Source of the DNA: Campylobacterales bacterium
GTDB lineage: Bacteria > Campylobacterota > Campylobacteria > Campylobacterales > Sulfurimonadaceae
Direction of reading: 5' to 3'
NCBI GenBank assembly: GCA_026390075.1
Contig: JAPLGP010000018.1
Coordinates: forward strand, 62,001-126,000
Length of the DNA: 64,000 nt
Part shown: piece by piece, positions 61,654 through 64,000 of the stretch
Position numbering within the stretch: the first letter of the stretch is position 1
Layout: the number at the start of each line of letters is the position of its first letter
Position numbers and translations under genes: made by a program
The notes under the pieces: model-generated
The model's database searches: none
Told to the model about the DNA's origin: nothing
What the model saw: only the letters and a program-made list of their open reading frames with translations

Positions 61654-62472
61654 TTATCTTATTTTTGCTATGGTTTGAGCATATTTAACATTATCACCTG
61701 CTTTTATACTCAACTCTAACATATCTTTTTCTGCCAAAATAACAATGGTCGAACCCATTTCAAAACATCCAAAATCATCACCTTTATTCATATATAAATT
61801 TTCATAAGAATAAACACTAGAGACCTTCGCATCCGCATTTGTTTTGATTTTTGGCTCAAAAGAGACTTGCATTACACCAACATTTAACGCACTCACAAGC
61901 ACCATAAAAAATCTTTTTTTATTTTGCGTTTCGCACATCAAAACAACTCTTTCGTTTTCTATAAAGAGATTTATTTTATTTTTAAGCGATGGAACATTTA
62001 CAGGAAAAAATTTACCTGGAATATGTACAACTCTCAAAACTTTAAGATTTGTTGGCATGTGGAATCTATGATAATCTTTTGGAGAGAGATAAAAGTTTAT
62101 GAATTTTCCATCATGGACAGCACTTTTTTCCTCTTGCGTAAAGTGTTCACCCAAGAAATCATCGCATTTATATTGCATCCCTTTTATTTGCAGAGCATAC
62201 TCTTGGCTCAAATCTCCACATTCCGATATCCACGAATCACAAGGCGATATAAAGTCATCTGCATCAAGTGAATATTTTCTATCTTCTCGTAATTTTCTCG
62301 TAAAAAGTGCATTTAAACTATTATAAGTGCTTGGTGCATGGAACTCTCGCATATCTAAGCCCATTAAACCTACATACGAACTATTAACTCTATTTTGAAA
62401 CCATTTTGGAAACTCTTTTGAAGCAAATTTTCCAAAACCTTGTGAAATTGCTGATGTTATATGTCTGCTCAT
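61654..62472 (-). CDS. psd: Phosphatidylserine decarboxylase proenzyme
   Basis: 272 residues. It makes phosphatidylethanolamine; self-cleavage at the Ser of the C-terminal GST motif (FEMGSTIVILAE) yields the pyruvoyl group. SPCDSWISECG, FLSPKDYHRFHMP and the Gly-Lys-Phe-Phe-Pro-Val-Asn loop are typical. The word at 62052-62064 encodes FHMPT inside the conserved YHRFHMP motif. Confidence 0.95.
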   Translation of the reverse strand: MSRHITSAISQGFGKFASKEFPKWFQNRVNSSYVGLMGLDMREFHAPSTYNSLNALFTRKLREDRKYSLDADDFISPCDSWISECGDLSQEYALQIKGMQYKCDDFLGEHFTQEEKSAVHDGKFINFYLSPKDYHRFHMPTNLKVLRVVHIPGKFFPVNVPSLKNKINLFIENERVVLMCETQNKKRFFMVLVSALNVGVMQVSFEPKIKTNADAKVSSVYSYENLYMNKGDDFGCFEMGSTIVILAEKDMLELSIKAGDNVKYAQTIAKIR

Positions 62473-62489
62473 TTTTACCCTTTCTCTTT

Positions 62490-63563
62490 TTAAATAAGCT
62501 TACGCTTTGCAATTTCCTCAACCAAAACAGTTGCATATGAACCTTTTGGAAGTGAGAAATTCATCTCATACTGTGCTTCCTCCGAGAGATATCGCCCTTC
62601 AACTTCTGTTGGATAGACCCATGCATAGCGTCTTGCTCCATCTTCATTTATGGTGTCATTAAACTCTTTTTCTATCACTCCAGCGGCTTGTGAAGACACT
62701 CTGACTTTTTTGCCACATAAAAGCCCCGTGACACTTATGTCTCTGTTCATAAATCTCTCAAGGTCTTCTTGGCTTCCATCAAAATCAAAAAGTCTGCCAT
62801 GTGGATAATGTTCCATAATATCGCCAAGCATCACTTTAAATGGATGTTTTTGGACTTTAAGCTGTTCTACTTCATCTATTGGCATGTTTAAAAGTGATTC
62901 CAATTCGTGAGCACTAAAGTTTTTAATCAAAGTGTTAATTTCCAATCTTCTACTCAGCCATAAGTTAAAAAGATGACTTTGATATGCACTGATAAGAAGT
63001 TTTTTAATCTTAGGATTTCGCTCTTTTTTGATACCTTTAGCAACTTTTTCGCCCTCAATATGGTTGTCGCCATCATTCCCAAATCGTTGGTATCCAAAAT
63101 AGTTAGGCATACCAAAATCAGAGATATTTTTGATAGCTTCATCCATCTTTTTGGCTGAAGTTGGATTTACTTTTTTCACTTTAATATAAAATCGATTCCC
63201 TTTTAAATGTCCGATTTTTATCTTATTGTTATGGTAATTTTTAGAGAGAATTTTTATACTTTCATGCTCAAAATTTTTCATTGCTTCTTCATGTTTTTTG
63301 TGAAGCGAAATATACTGCTTCGTCATGGCATGTTTATCTTTGAGTCCAGCATAACCAATCTCTTTGTTTTGAATACCAAGATGCTTTGCGATAATGCTTA
63401 CAAGTTCTAAAGTTGAGAGACTTTTCTTTCTTACAAATAAAACAAGATGTTCTCCTTCGCCTGAAAACTCATAAAGAGGTATCTCCTCAACTACGAAATC
63501 TCGTGGTGACTGCTTAAAATGAAACTCTATGCTAGAGTGTCCAAGTGAATAAAATCTATCCAT
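62490..63563 (-). CDS. truD: tRNA pseudouridine(13) synthase
   Basis: 357 residues. Catalytic Asp/Lys motif GYAGLKDKHAMTKQ, ILSKNYHNNKIKIGHLKGNRF and PNYFGYQRFGNDGDNH; TRUD insertion domain follows. It isomerises U13 in tRNA-Glu. It lies 17 bases upstream of psd and 18 bases after thiL on the same strand. Confidence 0.96.
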   Translation of the reverse strand: MDRFYSLGHSSIEFHFKQSPRDFVVEEIPLYEFSGEGEHLVLFVRKKSLSTLELVSIIAKHLGIQNKEIGYAGLKDKHAMTKQYISLHKKHEEAMKNFEHESIKILSKNYHNNKIKIGHLKGNRFYIKVKKVNPTSAKKMDEAIKNISDFGMPNYFGYQRFGNDGDNHIEGEKVAKGIKKERNPKIKKLLISAYQSHLFNLWLSRRLEINTLIKNFSAHELESLLNMPIDEVEQLKVQKHPFKVMLGDIMEHYPHGRLFDFDGSQEDLERFMNRDISVTGLLCGKKVRVSSQAAGVIEKEFNDTINEDGARRYAWVYPTEVEGRYLSEEAQYEMNFSLPKGSYATVLVEEIAKRKLI

Positions 63564-63581
63564 GTTCTATAATCCTCTCTC

Positions 63582-64000
63582 TTAAAAATGATGCGATTTG
63601 CATCTATTTGTGTATTTAACTCTCGCACTTGTGGCAAAAATATTCAGTGGTGTTCTACTTTGAGCAGCTCTTCTTATAACACTTTTTTTGTGTCTCTTGT
63701 CAAAAGCTACCAACATTTCATACTCTTCTCCACTACATCCTCTATTTTTAGCTATTTTTTTATGAAACTTTATACCTGTTTTATTTACTTTGCAAAGTTT
63801 ATCCAAATCACTAAAAAGACCATCGGAAATATCCATCCCAGAACTTAAAAACCTTGATGCTCGCGCTATAAAATTATCTCTAAGTGCAATATTTACAAAC
63901 TTAGATTTTCTATGAATTTTTCCAAGATTAAACAGTTTTTTCAAATCTTTAGCGGCGTTACCAATCGTGCCAGTATAAGCCAATAAATATCCATTTTTTA
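63582..64000 (-). CDS. thiL: Thiamine-monophosphate kinase, C-terminal part
   Basis: The frame is open from the stop at 63582 to the right edge, so the N-terminus lies outside. Visible: LAYTGTIGNAAKDLKKLF, the conserved SSGMDISDGLFSDLDKLC and GEEYEMLVAF, standard for ThiL (AIR-synthase-like fold). It phosphorylates thiamine monophosphate to the diphosphate. Confidence 0.9.
   Translation of the reverse strand, partial: KNGYLLAYTGTIGNAAKDLKKLFNLGKIHRKSKFVNIALRDNFIARASRFLSSGMDISDGLFSDLDKLCKVNKTGIKFHKKIAKNRGCSGEEYEMLVAFDKRHKKSVIRRAAQSRTPLNIFATSARVKYTNRCKSHHF

Larger units (their letters stand above)
1491..62064. repeat. Dispersed 12-base word TTCCACATGCCA (candidate DNA uptake sequence), 32 exact core copies
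   Basis: By hand I find the exact core CCACATGCC on the plus strand at 1493, 1542, 10858, 11126, 15833, 19854, 24567, 30351, 35077, 37649, 43765, 45090, 45144, 47686, 51200, 56607, 57017 and 59692. Its complement starts at 1553, 10880, 14976, 20724, 31572, 34725, 36777, 44272, 44917, 51211, 52105, 57146, 61212 and 62054. About 19 of these extend to the full 12 bases, and about eleven more sites have one mismatch in the core. At ~36% GC fewer than one copy of the 12-mer is expected in 128 kb of strand. Most copies are inside genes; four inverted pairs form hairpins at gene ends. Confidence 0.92.

Noticed and set aside
1491-62064. CRISPR array interpretation of the repeated TTCCACATGCCA word
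   Set aside because: Copies are irregularly spaced over 60 kb, mostly inside genes, in both orientations, with no spacers and no cas genes.
1491-62064. Repeat word as an ordinary terminator family only
   Set aside because: Only a minority of copies are paired or at gene ends; most are single and in mid-gene.

Overview
This 64 kb window is AT-rich, densely coding chromosomal DNA from a bacterium that looks like a Campylobacterota (Epsilonproteobacteria) member, most likely a Sulfurimonas-like sulfur/hydrogen chemolithotroph. That is inferred from gene content and protein style (FlgA next to UbiX, speA-cysE-aspC order, many short overlapping operons, a rich sensor-kinase and cyclic-di-GMP repertoire), not from a database search. 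No rRNA, tRNA, CRISPR, IS element or prophage was seen.

Layout. 1-1.5 kb: partial hemL and a divergent TonB-like gene. 1.6-10.8 kb (minus): a five-gene signalling operon made of a periplasmic repeat protein, a poly-HAMP hybrid kinase, a CheB-CheR fusion, a diguanylate cyclase response regulator and an HD-GYP phosphodiesterase response regulator. 10.9-12.3 kb (minus): a CitE-like lyase and a c-type cytochrome. 12.4-17.2 kb (plus): folD-lepB-M50 protease-rpiB-coiled coil-apt-trpB. 17.3-21.4 kb: a heme-type GGDEF-EAL sensor and pepA. 21.4-21.6 kb: a short RNA with a strong promoter and terminator, followed by a 19-residue hydrophobic peptide, a possible type I toxin-antitoxin locus. 21.6-35.6 kb (minus): a sensor kinase broken by one in-frame stop, then a large chemotaxis operon (RR, cheY, cheW, MCP, STAS, cheA, cheR, PAS/MCP-like, degenerate kinase, cheD, cheB). 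35.7-41.9 kb: a two-component system convergent with a MacAB-TolC-type exporter. 42-51 kb (plus): flgA-ubiX-coaD-tmk, hisS, glutamate-synthase-like, speA, cysE, aspC. 51.2-52.4 kb: a small unknown gene and lpxD. 52.4-56.4 kb: a c-di-GMP-I (GEMM) riboswitch ahead of an unknown coiled-coil protein and a two-component system. 56.4-64 kb: FAD oxidoreductase, pyk, ychF, two unknowns, psd, truD and partial thiL.

Two themes connect the window. First, c-di-GMP: one operon carries both a cyclase and a phosphodiesterase regulator, a third protein carries GGDEF and EAL domains, and a c-di-GMP riboswitch sits 30-50 kb away. Second, a short non-palindromic word, TTCCACATGCCA, is strongly over-represented. 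I counted 32 exact copies of its 9-base core, in both orientations, inside genes in all six reading frames, and as head-to-head pairs forming hairpins at gene ends. This is the pattern of a DNA uptake sequence (as in Neisseria and Pasteurellaceae). It is the strongest candidate here for an undescribed system.
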